From contig JAJQAS010000110.1 of assembly GCA_021203685.1 (NCBI GenBank), positions 1 through 16,044 on the forward strand: 16,044 nt of DNA, in the 5' to 3' direction. The stretch is from Clostridiales bacterium (GTDB taxonomy: Bacteria > Bacillota > Clostridia > Oscillospirales > Oscillospiraceae). Of the stretch, positions 1-5,766 are shown one piece after another. The position numbers and the translations under genes are program-made. Each line of letters begins with the position of its first letter. Position 1 is the stretch's first letter. The notes under the pieces are model-generated. The model was given only the letters and a program-made list of their open reading frames with translations. It made no database searches and was not told the origin of the DNA.

Positions 1-568
1 CAACAAGCTGGTTATGGTTGTCCGGGTCTTTCAGATAGCCATAGCAGGCAAAGGCACCGATGAACTCTCCTTTTTTTCGCTTAATCTCCAGATGGCTTCG
101 GATTTTGACCGACAGATCTCTGCAATAAGAATCGTTGATCAGGTTCTTAAAGGGCATCACAATGTCATGGGCCGTATCTGCGTCCAGGCTGTCATAGTTG
201 TCGTTGACAGCGATAAACCGGACGCCCAGCATGGGAAACAGCTTTTCCAGGTATCGCCCTACCTCAATATAGTTCCTCCCAAATCTGGACAGGTCTTTCA
301 CGATGATGCAGTCAATCACGCCCTTTTTGACATCCTCCAGCATGGCCTGAAATGCCGGGCGGTTAAAGTCGGTTCCCGTATATCCGTCATCTTCCCGAAT
401 AGATACGATTTGGATTTCCGGCCTGGACTTCAAATACTCCAGGATCAGACTCTTTTGATTGGAGATGCTGTCGCTTTCGATTTTGGAGCCTGTGACTACA
501 TCCCCGTCTTCCTTGGATAATCTCAGATAGACGGATGCCTGATATACAGATTTTTTCTTGATTGCCAC
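1..568 (-). CDS. Large serine recombinase, N-terminal part (cut by left window edge)
   Basis: This is the catalytic half of a site-specific serine recombinase of the large, conjugative-transposon type (TndX/TnpX-like), which would excise and integrate a mobile element. About 189 residues are visible and the gene continues past base 1. The N-terminus reads VYLRLSKED, where S18 of the Y-x-R-x-S motif is the expected nucleophile. It is followed by the resolvase segments DDGYTGTDFNRPAFQ and KDLSRFGRNYIEVGRYLE, then the start of the recombinase domain (RSHLEIKRKKGEFIG). The start is GTG at 568, preceded by an AAAGGGGTGG ribosome-binding site about 7 bases away; an overlapping ATG in another frame is rejected because it does not encode recombinase. 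The gene lies downstream of a small ORF and a MazF gene on the same strand, an arrangement familiar from clostridial integrative elements. The zinc-ribbon and coiled-coil C-terminal parts are outside the window, so intactness cannot be judged. Confidence 0.93.
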   Translation of the reverse strand, partial: MAIKKKSVYQASVYLRLSKEDGDVVTGSKIESDSISNQKSLILEYLKSRPEIQIVSIREDDGYTGTDFNRPAFQAMLEDVKKGVIDCIIVKDLSRFGRNYIEVGRYLEKLFPMLGVRFIAVNDNYDSLDADTAHDIVMPFKNLINDSYCRDLSVKIRSHLEIKRKKGEFIGAFACYGYLKDPDNHNQLV

Positions 569-604
569 GGTACATCCACCCCTTTCTTATCATTATCAAA
601 GGAA

Positions 605-676
605 ATACTGTAAGCGGTGGCGGCTGCGGACAGGCAGTCGCCACGGGAGCGATTTTGCTCCTCGCACTTACAGTAT
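605..676 (-). other. Three-way-junction inverted-repeat structure in the recombinase leader
   Basis: Three nested stems can be drawn. The outer stem pairs ATACTGTAAG (605-614) with CTTACAGTAT (667-676), 10 perfect bp. Inside it, an 11-bp hairpin pairs 617-627 with 634-644 (one G-T) around a GGACAG loop, and a second hairpin pairs 645-650 with 657-662 (one G-T) around a 6-base loop. The whole structure sits between the small ORF and the recombinase start, 37 bases upstream of the GTG. No T-run follows on either strand, so it is not a plain terminator. It could be a leader RNA controlling recombinase expression or a DNA-level cruciform used by the element; which one is not known. Confidence 0.6.
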
Positions 677-705
677 AATTTCAGTCTGATTTTCGGGCAA
701 TGATG

Positions 706-945
706 TCACATGGATGCCTGAACCATGAGTGCAAACATATCATTGACCGTCCGCCCGTTGTGCAGGTAATCAAACTGCACAACCACATTTCCCACCTTAT
801 AAAGATATAAATTCGAGGTCTGCTTTGCCAGCTCCGCCAGCTTCACATGATTCTGAGCGTCTCTGGCCACTTTTACGCTGGAAAGCTCCGCCAGAGAGGA
901 CTTGTCCACGTCAAAAATCTTCGCATCTACCCATTCCTTTGACAT
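706..945 (-). CDS. Small transposon-associated protein (TnpW-like, tentative)
   Basis: This is a 79-residue soluble protein with no signal peptide or membrane segment. The C-terminal half (YLYKVGNVVVQFDYLHNGRT followed by a short helix) reads like a small beta-hairpin plus helix and vaguely resembles the TnpW-type small proteins found next to recombinases in Tn4451-like elements; this resemblance is weak and from memory. It lies between the MazF gene and the recombinase on the same strand, 74 bases after mazF ends and 137 bases before the recombinase starts. The start ATG at 945 has only a G-rich GGTGG some 12 bases upstream. It could alternatively be a downstream partner or antitoxin of the MazF toxin, since no MazE lies in the usual upstream position. 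Function unknown. Confidence 0.6.
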   Translation of the reverse strand: MSKEWVDAKIFDVDKSSLAELSSVKVARDAQNHVKLAELAKQTSNLYLYKVGNVVVQFDYLHNGRTVNDMFALMVQASM

Positions 946-1019
946 TAGTTGCTCACACCACCTTCACTTTCTTATCCCATAACTATTAGGAAGCAGCTTG
1001 AAATATGACAAGCGCTTCG

Positions 1020-1412
1020 CTAATCCACAGCTACAGAATCTGTCTGAGCCGTACTGTTGTCTGGCCCGGGTAACGCCATCTCCACCTGAACACACCGACT
1101 GATCTCCGCCATATGCTTGTCCGACAGGTGCGCCATATAGCGGATGATGTCTGACTTGTTGATGGTATCTGGTTGCTCCGCCAGAACCTGTGAAGGGTAC
1201 GGGATACCCCTCACGTTATTCAGCGTGTAGTGGGTAGGCTGGTTGGGCTTCTTGTTCACCTTCGAGGTCAGCTTGACCACGCTGAGCGTGGGGCTGTGCC
1301 GGTTGCCGGTGTTGTTTTGCATGACCACGACAGGGCGGATGCCGCCCTGGATGGAGCCACGCCATGCGCCGCAGTCGGCGAGATACACGTCGCCACGGCG
1401 GTACCTGCACAA
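1020..1412 (-). CDS. MazF/PemK-family endoribonuclease toxin
   Basis: The 130-residue protein has the MazF/PemK fold signature: RRGDVYLAD near the N-terminus, then QGGIRPVVVMQNNTGNRHSP and the VVKLTSK strand. R26, in the GGIRP turn, and T49/S50 correspond to the catalytic Arg and Thr/Ser of MazF toxins, which cleave single-stranded mRNA. The C-terminus is slightly longer than typical. The start used is TTG at 1412, which places the motif at the usual distance from the N-terminus. There is no Shine-Dalgarno sequence, and the frame stays open upstream to a stop at 1482-1484 without an ATG, so the real start or promoter may have been lost. No MazE-like antitoxin lies upstream. In mobile elements such genes act as addiction modules, but activity here is uncertain. 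Confidence 0.85.
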   Translation of the reverse strand: MCRYRRGDVYLADCGAWRGSIQGGIRPVVVMQNNTGNRHSPTLSVVKLTSKVNKKPNQPTHYTLNNVRGIPYPSQVLAEQPDTINKSDIIRYMAHLSDKHMAEISRCVQVEMALPGPDNSTAQTDSVAVD

Positions 1413-1575
1413 ATCGAACGCTGCGAATAGGAGATGGCTGACAGACTTCCCAACGGGCGTAGAAGCCCTTGAAAGCGGAGGTCAGACCATTACTCTCCTA
1501 TTCTAACAGCTTAGGCAACGAGATGTCCCATGCCTATGGCTGGCTGCCATAACCAAGGGGCAAATATTATAGTAA
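1413..1575. other. Probable junction region with short inverted and direct repeats
   Basis: No credible gene is seen between the MazF start and the relaxase remnant. The stretch carries a perfect 10-bp inverted repeat, GAATAGGAGA (1425-1434) and TCTCCTATTC (1494-1503), which could mark an operator. It also carries an 8-bp direct repeat GAAAGCGG at 1471-1478 and 1578-1585, the second copy lying at the broken 5' edge of the relaxase fragment. This is consistent with a deletion or rearrangement scar, but the repeats are short enough to be chance. Confidence 0.35.
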
Positions 1576-1722
1576 CAGAAAGCGGCCTATGCGGAGTACC
1601 GTGAGGCCAGAAAACAGATGCAGGATTATCTCATCGCACGGAAAAATGTCGAGGCGATTTTGGGGGTGGAGCAGGAGGAACAGCGCAGGCAGCAGGAACA
1701 GCAGCATAATACTGACAGATGA
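1576..1722 (+). pseudogene. C-terminal remnant of a relaxase/mobilization protein
   Basis: A plus-strand frame opens right after a TAA stop (1573-1575) without a start codon and reads about 48 residues to a TGA at 1720-1722. The peptide includes AYAEYREARKQMQDYLIARK, then NVEAILG and a Glu/Gln-rich tail. It matches the charged helical C-terminus of relaxase/mobilization nucleases found in clostridial integrative and mobilizable elements, which nick oriT DNA. All catalytic parts are missing, so it is a fragment. It faces the opposite way to the recombinase and MazF genes, supporting rearrangement of the element. The family assignment is from recall of C-terminal relaxase sequences and is moderate. 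Confidence 0.55.
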
Positions 1723-1726
1723 TATT

Positions 1727-1774
1727 GCCCCGGTGCGGCACCACAAGATTGTGGTTGCCGTACCGGGGCTTTTA
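1727..1774 (+). terminator. Rho-independent terminator after the relaxase remnant
   Basis: A long GC-rich hairpin pairs GCCCCGGTGCGGCACCACAA (1727-1746) with a near-perfect complement at 1749-1769 (one bulged base, one G-T). It is followed by a short T-run (1770-1773). It lies five bases after the relaxase stop and just before the convergent TetR gene ends, so it would have terminated the relaxase transcript. Confidence 0.75.
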
Positions 1775-1778
1775 TGCG

Positions 1779-2369
1779 TTACCAACCTGTTTCAATCGCA
1801 TTTTGAGTATTAGTGGTTCCTGTCATCTGTGGCCAATACCAGTCGGCAAACAGTTTCTGAATGATGTCCAACAGGTCCTCGTCTGGCAGAGCTTTTGGGT
1901 TTTGTATGTGGCTTGCTATTGCAGAAAAAACGCTGAAAAAGAACATATTCGTTACAGCCTCTTTCTTGGGTGTGTCTGCAATCTGCGTATTTATATTGTC
2001 AATTGTTTTTTCTCTCATTCTCCTGATAAAGTGAGAAAGGTTTTGCTCTGACGTCAGGACAGATATACGCACAGGGTCTTCATTGAAGCACTTGATGAAA
2101 ATCTCAAAAAAACGCCTGTCGTATGCTCCATTCCCTGCCTCATGTTCTGCTAACGCTGCTCTTGTCTTCTCGAAAAAGCTATCCTCTGCATATTCTACCA
2201 GAGCAAAGACATCCTTGAAGTAGCGATAAAAAGTTGCCCGGCTATACCCAGCTAAATTTATAATCTCGCGGACAGTGATTTGCGTTATATCGTTTTTCCT
2301 TGCAAGCTGGAAGAATGAATTGACAAGGTTTTCTCTTGTGGCATCTGTGATTTCTGGTTGTTTTTTCAT
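1779..2369 (-). CDS. TetR/AcrR-family transcriptional regulator
   Basis: This is a 196-residue TetR-type repressor. The N-terminal helix-turn-helix spans about residues 28-51 (ITQITVREIINLAGYSRATF then YRYFKD), which is the canonical TetR DNA-binding pattern, and the C-terminal ligand/dimerization domain is divergent. The start is taken at 2369 because the ATG is preceded by AGGAGA six bases upstream; an in-frame start 10 codons earlier lacks one. The gene is divergent from the nitroreductase at 2648, and the 278-bp space between them carries several copies of a TGTCACTTG-like motif that this regulator probably binds. The likely role is repression of the nitroreductase and itself, released by an unknown small molecule. 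Confidence 0.9.
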   Translation of the reverse strand: MKKQPEITDATRENLVNSFFQLARKNDITQITVREIINLAGYSRATFYRYFKDVFALVEYAEDSFFEKTRAALAEHEAGNGAYDRRFFEIFIKCFNEDPVRISVLTSEQNLSHFIRRMREKTIDNINTQIADTPKKEAVTNMFFFSVFSAIASHIQNPKALPDEDLLDIIQKLFADWYWPQMTGTTNTQNAIETGW

Positions 2370-2464
2370 ATCGTTCTCCTGTAACCATATACATACCAAA
2401 TAAGCAATCGCTTCTTTTTGCTATGTGTAAGTATCATCATTTTACAGCAACGCCTCACGAAAAA

Positions 2465-2557
2465 CAAGTGACATCAGCTTATCATGAGACATTTGTCTTG
2501 AATTGTCACTTGATGAACACTGCACAGCACGGTATAATATCATTGTAAGACACTTGT
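2465..2557. promoter_or_regulatory. Repeated TetR operator-like motifs
   Basis: CAAGTGACA (2465-2473) is an exact inverted match of TGTCACTTG (2504-2512), and a third variant, GACACTTGT, lies at 2549-2557. The second copy overlaps the -35 and the third lies just after the -10 of the nitroreductase promoter, as expected for a repressor site. Binding by the divergent TetR protein is inferred. Confidence 0.5.
2510..2538 (+). promoter_or_regulatory. Sigma-A-type promoter of the nitroreductase gene
   Basis: TTGATG (2510-2515) and a perfect TATAAT (2533-2538) are separated by 17 bases, about 110 bases upstream of the start codon. A second TATAAT at 2560-2565 lacks a good -35. Confidence 0.6.
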
Positions 2558-2597
2558 AATATAATTTATCAGTTAGAATTCACAGTCAAAACCGCTA

Positions 2598-2617
2598 TAG
2601 GGTCAGCAGAGACCCTA
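2598..2617 (+). other. Small leader hairpin upstream of the nitroreductase
   Basis: TAGGGTC (2598-2604) pairs perfectly with GACCCTA (2611-2617) around a 6-base loop in the 5' leader, 18 bases before the ribosome-binding site AAGGAGG. It may stabilise the message or tune translation; no riboswitch family was recognised. Confidence 0.35.
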
Positions 2618-2647
2618 CCATCATGAAGCCGGGGTAAGGAGGCTATT

Positions 2648-3316
2648 ATGACATTACAGGAAGCAATGAGCACACGGCACAAGGTGAGCAAATACAAGGA
2701 TACGCCATTGTCGGCGGATGTCGTCCGGCAGCTCAATGACAGAATCAAAGCGCAGAATCAGGAACACGGATTGAATATTCAGCTTGTCACGGATAACAAG
2801 GAGGCAATGCCGGGAGTTATTGCAGCGCTCATGTCAAAAGGCGTCAAAAACTACATCATCCTTGCAGGGCCTGATACGCCGGATGTCGATGAGAAGCTGG
2901 GGTACAGCAGTGCTGATCTGATGCTTTACGCACAAACACTTGGTTTGAATACCTGGTGGATTGGCGGTATGTATAGCCGCAAGGGAGCGAAGAAGAACTC
3001 TAATGCAGGAGACAATGCTAAAATCATTGGGATCGTAGTGGTTGGCTATGGTGAAAACCAGGGTGTACAGCACAAATCCAAAGCTGCATCAGATATATCC
3101 TCCTACGAAGGTACCTCTCCGGAGTGGTTTAAGGCGGGGGTTTCTGCTACACTTTTGGCTCCGACAGCAATGAACAAGCAGGCTTTTACCATCAAGGGCA
3201 AGGGCAATAAGGTGAGTATGGCCTGCGATAACGGCTCCTATTCCGGTGCTGATCTCGGAATCGGCAAGTATCATTTTGAGCTTGGTGCTGGCAAGGACAA
3301 TTTTGAGTGGATGTAA
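2648..3316 (+). CDS. Nitroreductase-family flavoprotein (TM1586-like)
   Basis: This 222-residue protein begins like a nitroreductase (LQEAMSTRHKVSKYKD, the basic FMN-phosphate-contacting N-terminal helix). It contains the family's central helix region (SADLMLYAQTLGLNTWWIGG, residues about 88-107) and the following strand IIGIVVVGYG. The length and organisation fit the nitroreductases that resemble the structurally known TM1586 group; these bind FMN and reduce nitro, quinone or other electrophilic compounds with NAD(P)H. Substrate cannot be told. The start is supported by AAGGAGG five bases upstream. The gene is monocistronic, divergent from a TetR regulator, and ends before a strong terminator. 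The role is probably inducible redox detoxification. Confidence 0.82.
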   Translation: MTLQEAMSTRHKVSKYKDTPLSADVVRQLNDRIKAQNQEHGLNIQLVTDNKEAMPGVIAALMSKGVKNYIILAGPDTPDVDEKLGYSSADLMLYAQTLGLNTWWIGGMYSRKGAKKNSNAGDNAKIIGIVVVGYGENQGVQHKSKAASDISSYEGTSPEWFKAGVSATLLAPTAMNKQAFTIKGKGNKVSMACDNGSYSGADLGIGKYHFELGAGKDNFEWM

Positions 3317-3386
3317 ATGTATCATGCACTTGAGTTGTATTGATTTCTTATTTGCAGAGAAGCACTACACTGACAGGTAATAAGAA

Positions 3387-3432
3387 CCGGCAGGTCGTCA
3401 CAGAAAATCGTGGCGACCTGCCGGGATTTTTT
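3387..3432 (+). terminator. Strong terminator between convergent genes (repeat copy 1)
   Basis: A 38-base hairpin (3387-3424) has 15-nt arms, CCGGCAGGTCGTCAC and its complement, with one G-T pair and an 8-base loop. A T-tract follows (3427-3432). It separates the nitroreductase from the convergent HxlR gene. A nearly identical copy (36 of 38 bases, same orientation) lies at 10438-10475. Confidence 0.85.
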
Positions 3433-3763
3433 ATTTACTATTCAAACTATTTCCCCACACGGCAAGCTCCGTCAAAATCGGAATCAGCGAGCGAACGGAG
3501 TCTGTAATTTCATATTCGACCCGAATCGGGACTTCCATATACTCAGTCCTTTTTATAAGACCGTCCTCCTCCAGTTCCTTTAAGGATTTCGAAAGCATGG
3601 TGTTGGAGATGCTGCCCATTTTTCGCTTGATGTCATTGTATCTGGTGGGACCGTCGTTCGACAGCGAACACAAAATGGACATTTTCCACCTTCCGCCTAT
3701 CGCATTCATTGCTTTCTGCAAAGGACATCCCACAGTGCAGGGACAAACATGCTCGTTCGCCAT
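3431..3763 (-). CDS. HxlR-family winged-helix regulator
   Basis: This is a 110-residue HxlR/MarR-like repressor. The family signature is clear: CPLQKAMNAIGGRWKMSILC near the N-terminus, the recognition region RYNDIKRKMGSISNTMLSKS, and the wing ELEEDGLIKRTEYMEVPIRV followed by YEIT. The N-terminal cysteines (CPCTVGC, residues 7-13) match the Cys of redox- or aldehyde-sensing HxlR proteins, which often control detoxification genes by thiol modification; sensing here is inferred. The start at 3763 was chosen for its GGAGGAGG site directly upstream; an ORF extending to 3943 overlaps the promoter and is not used. It is divergent from the flavodoxin operon and probably binds the 18-bp palindrome at 3842. 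Confidence 0.92.
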   Translation of the reverse strand: MANEHVCPCTVGCPLQKAMNAIGGRWKMSILCSLSNDGPTRYNDIKRKMGSISNTMLSKSLKELEEDGLIKRTEYMEVPIRVEYEITDSVRSLIPILTELAVWGNSLNSK

Positions 3764-3820
3764 TTCATTTCCTCCTCCATAAATCAGTTTTTTCTTACCT
3801 GCTCCACAAAAACTGCGTAA

Positions 3821-3849
3821 TTGACTTGTGCTTCTCCTATAGCTATAAT
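3821..3849 (+). promoter_or_regulatory. Promoter of the flavodoxin-to-GMC operon
   Basis: TTGACT (3821-3826) and a perfect TATAAT (3844-3849) are 17 bases apart. This is the only strong promoter seen ahead of the five-gene operon, and its -10 is inside the palindrome at 3842-3859. Confidence 0.75.
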
Positions 3850-3859
3850 GCATTATAGC
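3842..3859. promoter_or_regulatory. 18-bp perfect palindromic operator (HxlR site)
   Basis: GCTATAATGCATTATAGC is a perfect 18-bp palindrome covering the -10 box of the operon promoter. Its position in the HxlR/flavodoxin divergent region makes it the best HxlR operator candidate. The symmetric sequence also gives a TATAAT on the opposite strand, so it might include the HxlR promoter's -10, although a matching -35 is poor. Confidence 0.65.
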
Positions 3860-3941
3860 AGATAACAATTTAAGAATAAAGCATTTTTTAGGAGTGCTAA
3901 ACAAGCGAGATTTTATATACGCACGACTGGAGGAACACATC

Positions 3942-4370
3942 ATGGAAAAATCAAAGGTAGCTGTGCGCTACTTTTCCAAATCCGGAAATACAAAAAAGCT
4001 GGCAGATGAGATTGCAAGAGCGGTCGGCTGCAAGGCGGAACAGATCCCTGCGCCTGTCAGCGGTAAGGTAGACATTTTGTTCCTGGGAGCCTCCGTTTAC
4101 TGGGGCGGCGTCAGCTCCGAAGTGAAGGAATACATCCAGACCTTGGACAAGGACAACATCGGCAAGGTCGTGGTTTTCTCTACTTCCGCATTGGCGGAGA
4201 GAGCTTTCCCACAAATGCAGAAGAAATTGCAGAGCTGCGGCATTCAGGTTGAAAGCAGGAACTTTTATTGCCGGGGAGAGTTCACTGCGCTTCATAAAGG
4301 ACGTCCGAATCAGGAGGATTTGAACGCCGCAAGGAAGTTCGCAGCAGAAATGATTGAGGAACTTCACTGA
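3942..4370 (+). CDS. Flavodoxin
   Basis: This 142-residue protein has the flavodoxin fold: strand VAVRYF, then the FMN phosphate-binding loop SKSGNTKKLADEIARAV (residues about 13-29), LFLGASVYWGG (about residues 47-57), and VVVFSTSALAERAF. It would carry electrons as FMN semiquinone/hydroquinone to a reductase or other partner in the cytoplasm. The start ATG at 3942 is preceded by GGAGG; a start at 3894 has no such site. It is the first gene of the operon and is closely followed by the pyruvyl-transferase-like gene (15 bases apart). Its position suggests it supplies electrons to, or senses redox state for, the enzymes encoded downstream. Confidence 0.88.
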   Translation: MEKSKVAVRYFSKSGNTKKLADEIARAVGCKAEQIPAPVSGKVDILFLGASVYWGGVSSEVKEYIQTLDKDNIGKVVVFSTSALAERAFPQMQKKLQSCGIQVESRNFYCRGEFTALHKGRPNQEDLNAARKFAAEMIEELH

Positions 4371-4385
4371 GCAAAGCGCACGCTC

Positions 4386-5741
4386 ATGGATCGTCTTATC
4401 AATTTTCTTGTAAAGTTCTTCGTTTTCCTATCTCGATTTGCCCCCATTCTCTCAAAGCTTGGTTTTGTTGACTATAGGGACTTTGGGGATTTGGAGAAGG
4501 AACCAAAGCTGCACATCCTGCTGGTGGGCTACAATGGAGCCAGAAATACCGGCGCAGATGTGCGGGTAGCGGAAATCGTGAAGCAGCTTCAGCAGCGCCT
4601 CGGCAAAGAGAAAGCGCAGATTTCCGTCATGACGCTGGATGAAGAAAACATCCGCTGCTATTTTGATTCCGACATCCAGCTCGTTCCGTTCAGCTCCATC
4701 TTTTTTGTAGATGTCTTTCGGGCCTGCTGCGCCAATCATGCCGTGATTCTGTGCGAGGGTTCCACCCTCAAAAGCAAGTTTGCCAATGCGCTTACCCTGT
4801 ATTTCTGCGAGGCGGCTGGCATTATGAAAAACCAGCACAAGCCCTGCATCGCCTGTGGCTCAGAAGCCGGTGAGATGGACGCATTCCTGGAGCGCACGGT
4901 AAAGCGGCTCTGTTCGGATACTTATTTTATCGCCAGGACCCAAAACTCTCTGAATCAGATTCAACGATTAGGTCTGAAAGGTCATTTGGGAACGGATGCC
5001 GCATGGAAATTTGACAGCTCCCCCCATGCGGGATGGGCGACCACACAGCTGCGGCAATCCGGCTGGGGCGGTACTGCGCCGCTTCTGGGCATTGCACCCA
5101 TCAACCCCTTTTGGTGGCCGGTCAGACCATCGCTGACAAAGTGGGTGAAATCGAAGCTCACCGGCAATCATTCATTGCAATTTCAGCTGTGGTACTTCTT
5201 TAGCTGGTCGAAGCAGCGGGAACAGCAATTTGAGCATTATCTGGATGCCATCGCCCATTCGGTGAATGAATTTGCGGCAAAGCATCCCTGTCATGTGGTC
5301 ATACTCGGTATGGAGCGTCTGGACGCAGATGCGTGTAACAAACTGAACGCCAGGCTCACGAAACCGGCTTCTGTCTATTTGTCCTCCGACCATAACGGCT
5401 ATGAAATGGCGGCTATCCTGCGGCAGTTGTCGATTTTGATCACCTCAAGGTATCACGCCCAGGTGCTGTCTATGGACGCAAAAGTACCCAGTGTGGCGAT
5501 CTCAATGGACGAACGCCTGGACAACATCATGCGGGAAATGGATTTGAGCCAGTACCAGCTTCTGCACGCAGATGATACGGAGCTGACTTCAGCGCTTGCA
5601 AACGCCCTGGAGTATATTCTGTTTCACCAGGAACAAATCAAAGACAAAATCGGGTTTCAGCTTGTACACTATCAAAACACGGTGGATGAGATGGGAGACT
5701 TTCTTACTTCATGGCTGCTTTCTCATGAAAGCCCGACTTGA
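4386..5741 (+). CDS. Polysaccharide pyruvyl transferase family protein
   Basis: This 451-residue protein belongs to the polysaccharide pyruvyl transferase (CsaB/PssM-like) family, members of which transfer pyruvate from phosphoenolpyruvate to sugars as a ketal. Visible family features are the N-terminal strand-loop LLVGYNGARNTGADVRVAEI (residues about 45-64), a second-domain segment GHLGTDAAWKF, and the C-terminal SRYHAQVLSMDAKVPSVAIS (S354, R355, Y356, H357). The first 25 residues are hydrophobic with basic residues and may associate with the membrane. There is no good ribosome-binding site, so translation may be coupled to the flavodoxin gene 15 bases upstream. Finding this family in an acyl-activating/reducing operon is unusual; the acceptor might be a glycolipid or other small molecule rather than an exopolysaccharide, which is inference. 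Confidence 0.82.
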   Translation: MDRLINFLVKFFVFLSRFAPILSKLGFVDYRDFGDLEKEPKLHILLVGYNGARNTGADVRVAEIVKQLQQRLGKEKAQISVMTLDEENIRCYFDSDIQLVPFSSIFFVDVFRACCANHAVILCEGSTLKSKFANALTLYFCEAAGIMKNQHKPCIACGSEAGEMDAFLERTVKRLCSDTYFIARTQNSLNQIQRLGLKGHLGTDAAWKFDSSPHAGWATTQLRQSGWGGTAPLLGIAPINPFWWPVRPSLTKWVKSKLTGNHSLQFQLWYFFSWSKQREQQFEHYLDAIAHSVNEFAAKHPCHVVILGMERLDADACNKLNARLTKPASVYLSSDHNGYEMAAILRQLSILITSRYHAQVLSMDAKVPSVAISMDERLDNIMREMDLSQYQLLHADDTELTSALANALEYILFHQEQIKDKIGFQLVHYQNTVDEMGDFLTSWLLSHESPT

Positions 5742-5766
5742 TGCAGAACACACGGAGGGACTGCCG

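Noticed and set aside
14..520. Plus-strand 168-residue frame
   Set aside because: It is antisense to the recombinase catalytic domain, which is unmistakable on the minus strand.
387..644. Minus-strand 85-residue frame with its own ATG
   Set aside because: It overlaps the recombinase in another frame and runs through the stem-loop structure; the recombinase frame has motifs and a ribosome-binding site, this one has no recognisable family.
605..676. Possible terminator or known riboswitch
   Set aside because: No T-run on either strand, and no conserved core of c-di-GMP, SAM, TPP or other common riboswitches was recognised; kept instead as an unexplained structure.
2560..2565. Second TATAAT upstream of the nitroreductase
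   Set aside because: There is no acceptable -35 at 16-18 bases upstream; the box at 2533 is better supported.
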